Assembly (NCBI GenBank): GCA_033557675.1
Contig: JAWQRM010000171.1
Location: forward strand, 1 to 27,492
Direction of reading: 5' to 3'
From: Coptodactyla brooksi
Taxonomy: Eukaryota; Arthropoda; Insecta; Coleoptera; Scarabaeidae
Length of the DNA: 27,492 nucleotides
Part shown: positions 1 through 9,141 of the stretch, one piece after another
How positions within the stretch are numbered: position 1 is the first letter of the stretch
Layout: the number at the start of each line of letters is the position of its first letter
The notes under the pieces: model-generated
Databases searched by the model: none
What the model was told of the DNA's origin: nothing
What the model saw: the letters and a program-made list of their open reading frames with translations, nothing else
Position numbers and translations under genes: made by a program

Positions 1-234
1 AATGCCACTACGTGTAAGTATGAATTCCAAAAAAGCAAATAACCAAGGAATTGTTATATGTCACATCATAATGTATGTTATAATCTCTTGTATACTATAT
101 ATTATAATATATCCGTCGCCCTTACGGTTATTCCGAACCATATCCTCAGGTATTTCGGCCATCATAAACCATTTAATATCTCCAGGTGAGTTTTCATTCC
201 GTCTAGTGTCCTTTGTTGAACTACACACCTGCTA
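1..234. repeat. Direct repeat R1, copy 1 (cut by window start)
   Basis: Nearly identical to 681-905. The match starts at the first base of the window, so the left boundary is not visible. The copies differ by point changes and by a small indel near the 3' end that breaks the longest plus-strand frame, so that frame is probably not under selection. The opposite strand has an ATG at about 174 opening a short frame (start MAEIPEDMVRNN) that is mostly preserved in both copies. I do not recognise that peptide. Tandem or segmental duplication of an unknown repeat is the safest reading. Confidence 0.85.
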
Positions 235-680
235 GTTCAATAACCACCAAAATATAGAAATTTTCTTGGAAACTAGCCCCAAGCTGTGTATTATATTATA
301 TTATATTTCCGGGTTCATTCTGTAGCTAATTTTAAGGAAAAACCTTCAATCGCACGCTTATAAACTTCAATTGAGATACAAGAAATCAAGCCAACAGATG
401 AAACCAACAAAAGTGCTAAGTAAACAAGCAAAATTGCTTTACTTGAAGATTTGCTTGTGTTTATGTAGCCCTTGAAGGAAATGCCAAAAAAGACATCCTA
501 AAATTAGCTATTTGTATTGTTACAAATATTTTTCCTTCACTTAAGAACGATTACTAAAAGTTACCAAATTTCCACTACTCCTCAAGGACTAGACTGCAAC
601 TCGTTCTTACAACATCTTGCAGATTAGCCTAATCTTACTACTAATCTTAATGTAATCTTTTGATGATGCTAACTAATCAA
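235..680. other. Spacer of the R1 tandem pair
   Basis: AT-rich, no convincing gene. It includes a short ATATT-rich run near 286-307. The block at 505-543 (core TAGCTATTTGTATTG) recurs at 975-1013, which shows that the duplicated unit extends beyond the strongest match and that copy 2 lacks about 200 bp of this spacer. Confidence 0.6.
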
Positions 681-905
681 AATGCCACTACGTGTAAGTA
701 TGAATTCCAAAAAAGCAAATAATCAAGGAATTGTTATATGTCACATCATAATGTATGTTATAATCTCTTGTATACTATATATTATAATATATCCGTCGCC
801 CTTACGGTTATTCCGAACCATGCCCTCAGTTATTTCGGCCATCTTAAAACCATTTAATATCTCCAGGTGAGTTTTCTTTCTGTCTAGTGTCCTTTGTTGA
901 ACTCT
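681..905. repeat. Direct repeat R1, copy 2
   Basis: Second copy of the 1-234 repeat, 680 bp downstream and in the same orientation. Homology stops near GTTGAACT. Just after it, CTCTCAG (902-908) and CTGAGAG (923-929) form a 7-bp perfect stem with a 14-nt loop. The family is not recognised. No terminal inverted repeats or target duplications are visible. Confidence 0.85.
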
Positions 906-974
906 CAGGTGTGTTTATGGGTCTGAGAGTTGTGCTTTTTAGGTTTTTCACTACACCTTACATTGGTGTATTGG

Positions 975-1013
975 TTAGCTATTTGTATTGTTACAAATAG
1001 TTTTCCTTCACTT
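975..1013. repeat. Short direct repeat of 505-543
   Basis: About 38 bp nearly identical to 505-543 (TAGCTATTTGTATTGTTAC at its start). Together with the main R1 match it defines a duplicated unit whose internal spacer differs between copies. Confidence 0.75.
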
Positions 1014-1015
1014 CA

Positions 1016-1640
1016 CAGGGTCGTATTAAGGCAATTGCGTCTTGATTGTCTTACACAAAGAATTATGTTGACAAAACTTTAGGTTTTCGGCGCATTCCGC
1101 AATCCACTTCAAAGGGTAGGTTTAGCCGACGTAAGGGGGAGGGTGGATCGTATACACAATCAAGTAATATCTGGGGGAGATTCGCGCATACATCGGTTAA
1201 ATTTACGCCTAGTCCTGGGGCGTTGGAGGAGCATAAAGGAGCGTAAATCTCGCGCGAGATCTCTGGACGTGAAGCAGTCGTATATCTGAGAATTGCCCTG
1301 GTATTCAATTGTAGTAAAGTGGTTTCTTTTTCTATTACCGGAATACGTTCACTCCGGACATGGTTTGCTTATCGCCATCTACTGTACCCGCTTTCGACTT
1401 AGACCTCAGACGTCTACAGGCCTTTCGCTCTAGAGACTGGGCCTCGGTAATCCGAGCCTGTCTTCGGACAAAGCCGCGCGTATCCGCTCGTGAAATTGAC
1501 GGATTAGCCGTTAAATTCAGGTGAGGAAGGAGAGTGGTTTTCATCAATCACGAGCAATAAACCGCGACGACGCGTTCGCGTGGCTTAAAAAGTCTTCTTC
1601 GATGGGCAATTCGCGGAGGATTATGAAGTTTCTATGAATG
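1016..1640. other. GC-rich island A, with weak exon candidate
   Basis: CpG-containing, roughly balanced-GC sequence with no copy elsewhere in the window, in sharp contrast with its AT-rich flanks. It holds a 14-bp perfect palindrome at 1247-1260. On plus, 1318-1520 is an open frame ending at CAG|GTGAGG, a good splice-donor match. The peptide (ending EIDGLAVKF) is not recognised. A minus-strand frame at 1335-1547 is its shadow. The island could be an exon or a conserved non-coding element. ORFs of this length arise by chance at this GC content. Confidence 0.5.
1318..1520 (+). CDS. Candidate internal exon in island A (weak)
   Basis: About 67 codons are open from a stop at 1315-1317 to a donor-like CAG|GTGAGG at 1520/1521. 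Reading through the donor gives an immediate TGA, as expected of intron sequence. An in-frame ATG lies at 1360. The predicted peptide is mixed-composition with a helical-looking stretch (RDWASVIRACLRTKPRV) and no recognisable domain. No strong polypyrimidine-AG acceptor is clear upstream; the pyrimidine run at 1323-1335 lies inside the frame. This is a possibility only, because chance ORFs of this size are common at about 50% GC. Confidence 0.2.
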
Positions 1641-1719
1641 ATTTGGAAACTCTTTGGTTCCCAATTAAAGCATGAAAACAAACATGAAAACATGACACCC
1701 ATGAATGTAGTAACAAGAG

Positions 1720-2650
1720 AAGAGAAAGAAAAAAATAGAATAAAAGCAGACTCTTGTTCAAAATATATAGAGTAGAGTAGCTTTAATTTTCTTTAAATTG
1801 ATAAGATGACAGTTAATTTCTATCAGCTAGTTTTAAGCCTTCAAAGAGATTTTCAGAGTGAAAACAGAATGGTTTGTATACAAAACACCCCCCAACAGAA
1901 CTAGTAAAGGTTCTTGCAAGTAAGATCTAAAATTTGTAAATTGTATATTAGATGTTATGTTAAGGTAAGAGCGAAAGTCACTTAATTGTTTATTATTACC
2001 CATTAGTACACAAAATATGTCGTCGACATAACGTATCTAGCAATTTATTTACTAAAGGGATTAAGAGCATTAATTATGTGTTTGATTTCTAGATTATTTA
2101 GATAAAGATTAGTTAGGTAACCAGATAATGTCATGCCTATGGTAGACCTGCGGATGTTTGAAACATTTGACTATTAAAAGAACAGTAATTATGTGGGATA
2201 ACATGATTTAACATGAGTTTTTGTGTGTGGTTAAATTTATTTTGGTCTTTAACATGTGAAACATTGCTACAATATCGAAAGATAAAATAGTATAATTAGA
2301 TTTGGGTAGGTTTTTTATTCGTTCTATGAATTTAAGAGAGTTATCTACTGTATATACACTTTTGTGGGTAAAAGATTTAAATATATTAAGTAGTATGTGA
2401 ATTATAAAAAGTTGTAATTGGTCTGATGGAGTGACTTGTTATATGTAATTTAGGTTGACCATAGAGTTCTGGAAGAAAGGTAATCATGGGTATAAAATTA
2501 TAGTATTTAGAAGAAGTATTGCTTTAGTTTCGTTGATCAATGATTTAGCTTTACTAATTAAAGTGTTTAAGGGATTTTTATTAATTTGGGTATATTTGTT
2601 GTTATTTAGGAAATATAATACTTTTCACTATAATATGATCTTTTCTCTTT
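1720..2650 (-). mobile_element. Penelope-like element, decayed reverse-transcriptase domain
   Basis: Translation of the minus strand gives, in order and across frameshifts, the block pattern of a PLE reverse transcriptase. A pre-motif region (NPLNTLISKAKSLINETKA) lies around 2590-2500. LYGQPKLH followed by IRPITTFYNS lies at 2484-2386, corresponding to the family's LYGLPKIHK and RPI signatures. SFDIVAMF (motif A with its Asp) is near 2282-2259. GLP followed by GMTLSG (motif B) is near 2155-2120. RYVDDIFCV (motif C, both catalytic Asp present) is at 2033-2007, followed by a DFxSYLN-type block. At least three frame changes and several stops make it a pseudogene. No GIY-YIG domain is visible downstream, so the copy is truncated or decayed there. 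In this family RT copies RNA primed by nicked chromosomal DNA. Confidence 0.85.
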
Positions 2651-2689
2651 AAAAAAACATAATTAAAATTTTTAAGTAAAAATTGGAAC

Positions 2690-2895
2690 ATTATATAACA
2701 TTATATAACGATATGAATAGATATGATAAGAACAATTATAGAAATTACACTTATTTACAAAAAAAAATACACTCGGTGAAATGAAGACGTTTTGTAAAAA
2801 ATTTCGTGTAAAATTCAATATAATAAATTTTTCGAGATTGCCATCGTTTAAATATTTATTAAAATAAAATTCTGTTTTAGTTTTTTTACTATATG
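2690..2895. repeat. AT-rich degenerate repeat, copy a
   Basis: Shares several ordered blocks with 4130-4530: the start CATTATATAACGATATGAAT, a TTTTGTAAAAAA block, a GTAAAATTC block, and CGAGATTGCCATCGTTTAAA followed by TTTATTAAAATAAAAT. Another fragment, TTATAGAAATTACACTTATT, recurs at 3747-3775. The copies are old and AT-rich. Family unknown. Confidence 0.6.
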
Positions 2896-2917
2896 TCATT
2901 TATACATAAACTAAAGT

Positions 2918-2976
2918 TGGGGGTTTCGAACCTTTGGCTTTGTAACAATGTAAAGCAAATGTTACCACTACGCGAA
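2918..2976 (-). repeat. tRNA-derived SINE head or tRNA pseudogene (Val-like)
   Basis: On the minus strand a box-A-like TAGTGGTAAC (2970-2961) is followed by a box-B match, GGTTCGAAACC (2932-2922). The intervening TTTGCTTTACATTG resembles the anticodon arm of tRNA-Val(UAC), but a few extra bases prevent a proper cloverleaf. This is typical of a tRNA-derived SINE or a decayed tRNA, not a functional gene. The SINE body, if any, would lie at lower coordinates in AT-rich sequence. Confidence 0.5.
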
Positions 2977-3740
2977 AATGTGAAAAAAATCCTCGACGCA
3001 CGTTTCGCTGACAAGTGTCAGGTATACAATGTGTCGTTTATATTAAAAACAAAACTACGTTGCAAAGTAGATTTGGAATAACATATTTTAAACTGTTTGT
3101 CAAGTAACAGAGAGAGCAACTCGAGTCAATGAATATGTCAAAATTGCATTTAGGTATCATAAGTTTCTACAATTAAAAATCAATAAATGATGACTAAAAC
3201 TTGAATAAGACAAACTATAATAAAATGAATATGAAAGTGTTTAGGAAACGTATTGAATACAAATTAAAAGTGTAAAATACACAGAGTAAATTAACACTCT
3301 GATCTACTCAATTAGATCTTGAAGATCTTAAGTCAATTGTGAAAAAGGAAAATGAAATAAATGAGAACTTCTATTCATTATGTAATGGAAATGGTGTGTA
3401 ATGTAAATTAAAATATAAAATATATAAAATCAGATTAAAAATATGACTAATGAGTGACAAATTAATATAATCCTGTAAAATTGTGTATCTATTCTGGTAG
3501 TTTCTTGAAGAATTTCCTACACAAAATTGTAAGTTAAAAGCTATCAGTATTACTATATCAAATCGCTCTTTAGTTTAAAAAAAAACGTTAATAAATGAGT
3601 GCCATTTGTAAATGTGAACTGAAATGTATTTACCAATCACTTTCCATTGCTAGTAGCCTTTTGTCACCAAATGCCTTTTAATATCTACTTACATTCTTTA
3701 CAATTTGGAAAACCTTTAATGGCGGTATAAAAAAAATATA
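2977..3740. other. AT-rich stretch, nothing recognised
   Basis: No ORF of note, no tRNA and no clear repeat structure apart from short AT-rich words. GATCT occurs several times close together near 3300-3330. I see no gene here. Confidence 0.5.
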
Positions 3741-3744
3741 ATAC

Positions 3745-4610
3745 AAAAAATTATAGAAATTACACTTATTTACAAAAGCTCTACTTAAACTAATCTTGCA
3801 GTTATTTATTTTTTTTATTTTCAATTTGTACAGATATTTTCGATTTTATTATTTTTTATTCAAACACTTACGGGTAGCATATGAAATTATAAAAAAAAAT
3901 CTGCATATTGTATGATGCATGACCTAACCTAAAAGACAGTATTCCAGTGTTTATCTTTTTAAATTCTCACAGAAATCGTTTGAAGTTTTATTAAGATCTC
4001 GATATCATTTGATACATGAGTTAAACATAATGAGATTTGTTGAAAATTCTACATTAAACCCTTATAGCAATACTATAAAATTCTAATATGGAAAAACTGA
4101 AAATCATTTGAAATTCAATTCAACTTTAAACATTATATGACGATGTGAATCGACTAACATATAATGTGTTTCGCTAACGAAACGATGTGTTTCGCTAATC
4201 AAGCTAATATCATCAGGAGCGATGAAAGATTCCATAAAGTGCTACGTATAAATGATACTTAATAAAATGCATGTAGACTTTTTGTAAAAAAATCGCCAGG
4301 AAATTCTACTCAAGTCAATCTCTCTAAATATTTTTAAATAAAAATCAGACTAAAAATTTACAGAGGTTACGCTTTAATTCAATGTAAATAAATTTACGTT
4401 TAGTCGAATTGAAATGTTTTCTAAAAAAAATTCCTATAAAATTCTACATCTACAGTTTTCGAAATTGCCATTGTTCAAATGTTTATTACAATAAAATATT
4501 ATTTCAATTTTTGACTTCTTATAGAAAAATTTTGTATATAAAAATCTGACTATCTTATGATGCATAATTGAAACTTCAAGTCAATCTTGAAGTTTGGAAC
4601 TTCGCGATTT
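3745..4610. repeat. AT-rich degenerate repeats, copies b and c
   Basis: 3747-3775 repeats part of 2728-2757. 4130-4530 repeats the ordered blocks of 2690-2895, with additional partial blocks at 4255-4350 and 4395-4530 (TTTTGTAAAAA or TTTTCTAAAAA, then AAATTCTAC, then CGAAATTGCCATTGTTCAAA). The array is diverged, so exact units cannot be set by eye. At 4160-4200 GTGTTTCGCTAA occurs twice in tandem. Confidence 0.5.
4188..4219 (-). repeat. CTCCTGATGAT...TTAGCGAAAC block, copy 1
   Basis: The minus strand reads CTCCTGATGAT, a short variable stretch, then TTAGCGAAAC. The same arrangement with the same spacing occurs on plus at 16191-16223. It is probably a conserved end-block of a retroelement family. 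The hammerhead-like words are discussed under rejected items. Confidence 0.5.
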
Positions 4611-5216
4611 ATTTTTCCGTCGAAATGGATATCTCGTGGAGACTCAAATACCTTAACCAACACCTTTACTGGATGTATGGTTAAAGTAGTGGTCAGATCA
4701 GTAATTGCATGGCTCTGTGTATGTGTCGACCAACTAAGTTTTGAATGATTTTGCCGATATCGTTAAATTTCTTCTTTAAATCCTTGTTTTCTGAAGTCCC
4801 TGCGCATTTTCCTTTTTTCCTTAATTAACCTTACTATGAAAAAGGGTAAAGAACAATTGTAGAATGGGCCTGTCTGTTTTGAGAGAATTTAACCACACAT
4901 TCTGTAAGTGTCTTAAGGAAGGTAGTTATACTTTCTTTAAACATATTGGGGATTTCAGACTAAGCTTATTGCGGGGGACTCTTTCGGAAAGCACTGCTGG
5001 CTGTAGAAGGCAAAAATCCAACGCCAAATTATCTGAACACAAACCACCTCCACGGAATTAATGGGTTGCCATATATTTGGAGAGCAAAGTATAATGTCAG
5101 GTGTTGTGAAAATTAGACATCTCTGTATAATTTTGTTTATTAGCTCCTGTCTGTCGGTTGTCTTGGATGCATTAAGTTTGGTTGGTGTATTCTGGTCATT
5201 CTAGTTATTTCTTGTT

Positions 5217-5486
5217 CTAGGTCTGTGCTGTTCTGTTGAGACATTTGATTTTAATGTTTGGAATAGCCTGCATAGGCTTCTTTGGTCTCTTTTTGCATTT
5301 AAGGGACCAAGCTGCATGTCCTTCTTCGCCACAAGCTTTACACTTTTTTGCTAATGGTGAAGTGCATTCTGTCGTGTTGTGAACACCGTCATATTTTGCA
5401 CATTTAATTATTTCTTTACAGTCGATAGAGATGTGACTACCGGAAAATGTTTGTATTTGTAGAATAGACCATCTTGTATTATATCA
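5217..5486 (-). pseudogene. LINE ORF1 carboxyl-terminal zinc-knuckle region
   Basis: A stop-to-stop frame of about 89 codons. Two CCHC-type knuckles lie about 17 residues apart. The first reads C-AK-Y-DGVH-NTTE-C, with the second metal-binding Cys replaced by Tyr (TAT). The second is intact: CKACGEEGHAAWSLKC, spacing CX2CX4HX6C. A basic tail (KKRPKKP) follows, then a TAG stop. In Jockey, R1 and I-type elements such knuckles bind element RNA in the ribonucleoprotein. Upstream the frame is interrupted by the short repeats at 5488-5541. The CX2CX4HX6C spacing and basic tail suggest a LINE gag rather than a cellular CCHC protein. Confidence 0.75.
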
Positions 5487-5487
5487 A

Positions 5488-5541
5488 TAATAATCATAGT
5501 ACTCATAGTACGATTATTACAATCATACTAATCATAGTACG
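5488..5541. repeat. Short tandem repeats of an ATCATAGTAC word
   Basis: Three close copies of a CATAGTAC-containing word interspersed with ATTATTAC. They lie between the ORF1 middle frame and the zinc-knuckle frame and break continuity. A local slippage expansion inside the dead LINE is the simplest explanation. Confidence 0.7.
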
Positions 5542-5776
5542 ATTTTTCACATCCTGTTATAATGCAGGTTTTGTAGGTTGGCTGCTGTGTAATTCTAATT
5601 ATTATTCTTTTACAAAATCTGTCAGTTATACCTAACGACGGCATGCAAAACAACAGACCGTTTGCTTGTTTACATATTTTGACATTTGTTTTATTAGATA
5701 TTACCGCAAGGGTAATCTTATTTTGGAACGTATCCTTTGCGGCGTTCAAGTAGAGACCGACATCTGTCGGCAACAC
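5528..5776 (-). pseudogene. LINE ORF1 middle region
   Basis: A frame of about 82 codons (PTDVGLYLNAAKD near its start) directly upstream of the zinc knuckles on the same strand. Its DNA aligns with the plus strand of 7455-7620 through ACAGATGTCGGTC, AGATTRCCCT, GGTAATRTCTAA and TTTTGCATGC blocks, with indels. The domain is not recognised. Position and strand suggest the body of ORF1. Decay is evident because the inverted copy has an early stop. Confidence 0.6.
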
Positions 5777-5945
5777 AGCTGAAAATTATTACAGGAATTG
5801 CATTTAAAGGAAGGTTACTTTTATTAAAATTGTTATTAATTTACTTTGATTGTGTATATTTTGACTGTGTACTTGTACTTCTTCACTAAGTGGGCCGAGC
5901 CAAGCGTCAACCTGTGCAGTTCAAGGTTACATTAATCAAGCGAAA

Positions 5946-7080
5946 TACAAACAATATTAGAATGTCGTGTGCCGTTAAAGTCGTTTTCCAGGTTTTCCAT
6001 TGAATATGTTCCTCGTCAAACCGGAGGAGAGAACATCCCACGCCGCCATTATTTTCCAGAATACATTAATTGCGCTCACGATTACCATGACGACTGTTCG
6101 TCGGCGAAGAAAGATGTATGGCGATGCCCTCTCTGTTTTTGACACAACAATTGCGGATAACGAGCGCAAACAAGCACGGAATATGGGAGGGCTGCGTTGC
6201 CATTGTTCGCCTTCGCATTATGCTCGCCCGCCCGCGGACATGTACCTTTCTTGTAACCGAATCTTGTTTGTGTTAGTCCATGGCTCAAGTGTATTCAGAA
6301 TCCGAAACCCTCCGCCGCGATGCAAATGGACAGTTACCGCGAATTTAACGATGCTAAATAGTTTCTCTGAGCAAGTTTGCGACAACATTGCCATAAACTT
6401 GCGGAGGTACACAAAGGGACGGAATTAATTACGAGAACAGTGTTCCGCTAACAACAATTTGACACTTCTTGTTCTTTTCGATTACAGCAGAAATTTTATT
6501 TTACCTTTCGGGCGGGAAAGTTTCGAACACGACGGCACTCGAGGAGCCCCGTAGGGTGGACTCTCTGCGTCATCAGAACTTACAAGGGTCAAAGTTTGAG
6601 AGTCGAGTGTTGGCGTGAATTTGGGAAGTCCTCGGCATAATTAAGGATAATCGACGGAAGGCTTATGTAAATTACGTGATGAAAACTGCTCTTCTCCTTC
6701 GGTTGGAGGAGGGCCGAAGGTACACGCAGGCCGGGACCGCACAAATATTTAACTCGGCGAGAATTACTCTGCTCAATATAGTTTAAGCAAAGGATGTCGG
6801 TAAGGGGTGGTGTATGTAACGGAGAGGATGAGCAGTTTGGTGTACAGCCCGGGGTTGTCCTGAATTACATCAACGCGTAACGTTGGTTGGTAATTATTTT
6901 GTTCGCTATTATCCGGCATAACAATTCAGGAAAATTACTAATTTGCTTTAGAGCAGATGCCGCATTCCACGAACGCAATATGGTTATGGGACGACTTTGT
7001 ATTACCACATTTGCTCATACTCCGTTTGTAAAACAATGTGGAGTTGCAGTTTTGATGAATTGAATGGGATTCATTTAACA
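5946..7080. other. GC-rich island B
   Basis: Balanced-GC, CpG-containing, no copy elsewhere in the window. It lies between inverted LINE 5' copies (4620-5945 minus, 7180-7660 plus). The longest frame is 6000-6428 on plus (142 codons from an ATG), unrecognised, arginine- and cysteine-containing, with no domain I can name. Two minus frames overlap it. Given the base composition, these may be chance ORFs. Homeodomain-type cores such as AATTAATTA (6424-6432) are present. Candidate conserved non-coding DNA. Confidence 0.45.
6000..6428 (+). CDS. Unassigned 142-codon ORF in island B (weak)
   Basis: An open frame from ATG at 6000... in the TTGAATATG context to TAA at 6426-6428. The peptide has a hydrophobic stretch (IIFQNTLIALTITM), an Arg cluster (VRRRRK) and scattered Cys, without a recognisable domain. 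No donor or acceptor stands out at its ends. It is the longest ATG-started frame in island B but is within reach of chance at this GC content. No function is proposed. Confidence 0.12.
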   Translation: MNMFLVKPEERTSHAAIIFQNTLIALTITMTTVRRRRKMYGDALSVFDTTIADNERKQARNMGGLRCHCSPSHYARPPADMYLSCNRILFVLVHGSSVFRIRNPPPRCKWTVTANLTMLNSFSEQVCDNIAINLRRYTKGRN

Positions 7081-7179
7081 TAACGCATCAACATCTGCAC
7101 TTTGATGCAGTATAACCCATATCGAAAGCTGTATTGGATCAAAAGGAGATGGTGCTCTTACTGTGGCACCACAAAAATT

Positions 7180-7660
7180 ACTATCACAAAGTTTCCTCAC
7201 CTTGGAGGACAACAACCTGGATTTGCACAGAGTGATTGGGCTCGGCCCCGCTCAGTGAAGAAGGGGTGGGTTGTAAAAGTTGGGGAAAAGGTCTAGTAAA
7301 CCACACCACCGAGACGGCGCGGAATACAAAGAAAATACCCCCTTCCGAGAGAAACAAAACAAGTACATTAACAAAATATAACAAGTACACAATCAAAATG
7401 TAAATTAATAATACATTGAATAAAGGTAACCTTCCTTTAAAGGCGATCACTTTAATTGGTTTAGCCGTACCAACGACAGATGTCGGTCCAGATGTCGCAA
7501 GGTTACGTTCTATAACAAGATTGCCCTCGGTAATGTCTAACAAATACCTGAACGTCAATGAATGTAAAGCACCAAAAATGTAAGTTATTTTGCATGCAAA
7601 GCACCCCCAAGTGTCTTGTAATACACGAATTCTACCAAACAGAAATCTACCACCGATGCA
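7180..7660 (+). mobile_element. LINE 5'/ORF1 fragment, inverted copy of 5560-5945
   Basis: Plus-strand sequence aligns with the minus strand of 5560-5945 in order: GGCTCGGCCC, AGTGAAGAAG, CAAGTACACA(R)TCAAAAT, TAAATTAATAA, GTAACCTTCCTTTAA, ACAGATGTCGGTC, and TTTTGCATGC. About 60 bp near 7260-7350 are extra relative to the other copy. The coding frame (LPLKAITLIGLAVP...) hits a TAA at about 7579, so it is dead. It has no zinc knuckles; homology fades after about 7620. The long minus-strand frame over this region is an antisense artefact. Confidence 0.7.
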
Positions 7661-7947
7661 GAAATTCGAGTTCGGAACGCAGACAACAGATGTCGGCGCG
7701 CAGAGACGCCAACTCAAATGATTCACCAAACAAAAAATATCTACAACCGAGTGAACAACGCCAACAGTACAGTCGTTATGAAACGAAACCGTTACATTAC
7801 CTTGGTGGGATACTATACAAAGATGTTGTGTACTTTGTACTTTTAAGAACCAAACGATTAATTCAGATATGTACTGTAAACAACTGATGAAATTAACAAT
7901 AAGTAAAGCAATAAAATAAAAACGCCCAGAAATATATAGAAAGTATA
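7661..7947. other. No recognised gene
   Basis: Transition from the LINE fragment to the foldback arm. A second ACAGATGTCGG word at 7687 suggests an internal duplication of the LINE piece. Otherwise increasingly AT-rich, nothing recognised. Confidence 0.4.
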
Positions 7948-8561
7948 CAGAATAATAATCAAATGTGCGCAATATAATATCAATACTTGGTGGTAAGGAC
8001 AAGCATTGTGACTGGAATGTTTGAATTAAATAATCATTCTAGAATCAAGACGTCAAACAAAGCTACAACTAGTTATTCATTAATTACACCACACATTTTG
8101 CAAAAAACATATTCCAAAACTGCTCTCTATCTATAACCTATAAAGGAGTAGATGTGCATCATCTACTGGTTTACAGACTTTTCTCTGTATCTGTTTTAAT
8201 CATTTTAATTATTTTTTTTTAATTATCTACGTTATCTTTCAATATGTGGAAATAATATATTATTATTCAAAGCTATCAGCGTAGATGGAAATCTACGAAC
8301 AATAAACATCTAGGTGATTCTTTAATCTAACAAAACGCACAAAATATATAAACAAATCTAAACTTTAGAGGTTTATTTATATATTGTAGGTGTACTTGGT
8401 GGAGAATATTAAATGGGGCATTTAAGATCACTTCAATCTCATTACTGTTATATTTTGTATCATATTAGTTACAATAAAAATGAATATTATGAATTGCTGT
8501 TTTACTTTTTACTGAGGTATGGAGGAAGTAACGTATGCCAGGAAAAATATCGATGTTGAAA

Positions 8562-8603
8562 TTTTGGGAGCCGTCTCTCAAGAAAGAAAGATGGCTCTCA
8601 AAA
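8562..8603. repeat. Hairpin inside FB1 left arm
   Basis: TTTTGGGAGCCGTCT (8562-8576) pairs with AGATGGCTCTCAAAA (8589-8603): 15-bp stem, two G-T type differences, 12-nt loop. The right arm carries the same hairpin with a perfect stem. Confidence 0.85.
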
Positions 8604-9050
8604 GTAACTCCAAAGTATGTCAAGAAATACAATACACGAAATACAATACCTAAACATAAAGATAAAGATAAACTTTGAGATTCCAATCTATGTAAGTAAT
8701 TGTTCTTGAAACAATATTCTAAGTTTTATGAAGTATAAAGTTTTTATGATGTACAGCTATGTATCTGTTCGATATGTATTCTATGGCAAGTTTATATGTA
8801 ATATTATCGTTCATAGCTATCAAGGTTTCTGAAAATCTAAAAATATTAAAATATACTGACTTTAAATACATGTGATATTAACAGTATAATTTCTGGAATC
8901 CCTATAGAAAAATATTTACTACGCATTTCAATCATAACATAATAAAATAGTCTTCATCTCAAACTTGCTAATGTATAACAATAACAAAACTCAACTTACC
9001 CCCTTAATCTAATCTTCCAAATGGGAACTTCGGTAGAATCTCCCAGGCTA

Positions 9051-9112
9051 TTCCGCTGCAGTGGAGAAGGGAGGGTTCACTTAACTGATGGGTAATGAAT
9101 CAAGGGTGCCAC
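9051..9112 (+). repeat. GCTGCAGTGG...GCGCCAC repeat, copy 1 (in FB1 left arm)
   Basis: CCGCTGCAGTGGAGAAGG, about 35 bp of variable sequence, then GGGTGCCAC. Shared with 10641-10709 (inverted), 24085-24150 and 25500-25560. Similarity extends upstream (AGAATCTCCCAGG here, AGGATTCCCAGA at 25482). Confidence 0.75.
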
Positions 9113-9141
9113 GCATTTTACTGAAAAATTTACTTGTTCTG

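Larger units (their letters stand above)
4620..5945 (-). mobile_element. Jockey-type non-LTR retrotransposon remnant
   Basis: Read on minus from 5945 downwards. A 5' part shared with 7180-7660 (inverted second copy) is followed by an ORF1 middle region (frame 5776-5528), then ORF1 zinc knuckles ending at a stop at 5219-5217, then ORF2 scraps. At 4832-4765 the frame RLIKEKRKMRRDFRKQGFK matches the basic linker between the endonuclease and RT of Jockey-clade ORF2. An endonuclease-like scrap (IFAFYSQQ) is near 5000. Frameshifts and stops are numerous and no RT catalytic core remains. Zinc knuckles upstream of an endonuclease/RT ORF are the standard order for this clade. Confidence 0.7.
7948..9141 (+). 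repeat. Large inverted repeat FB1, left arm
   Basis: About 1.2 kb pairing in reverse complement with 10610-11905. Matching landmarks from outside in include CAATACTTGGTGG/GTATTGATATTATATTGCG, GCTCTCTATCTATAACCTAT, GGTGTACTTGGTGGAGAATA, GGAGGAAGTAACGTATGCC, and CGCTGCAGTGGAGAAGG. The copies are clearly diverged with indels, so the structure is old. No transposase ORF is seen, so it resembles a non-autonomous foldback-type element or two inverted insertions of one family. Confidence 0.85.

Noticed and set aside
2..235. Plus-strand frame shared by both R1 copies
   Set aside because: An indel near 845 ends the frame differently in copy 2, and the peptide is low-complexity Ile/Tyr-rich.
7184..8002. 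272-codon minus-strand open frame, the longest in the window
   Set aside because: It is antisense to the LINE ORF1 fragment at 7180-7660, where the homologous copy at 5560-5945 encodes protein on the other strand, and it runs on into the non-coding FB1 arm. The hydrophobic, low-complexity peptide fits an antisense artefact.
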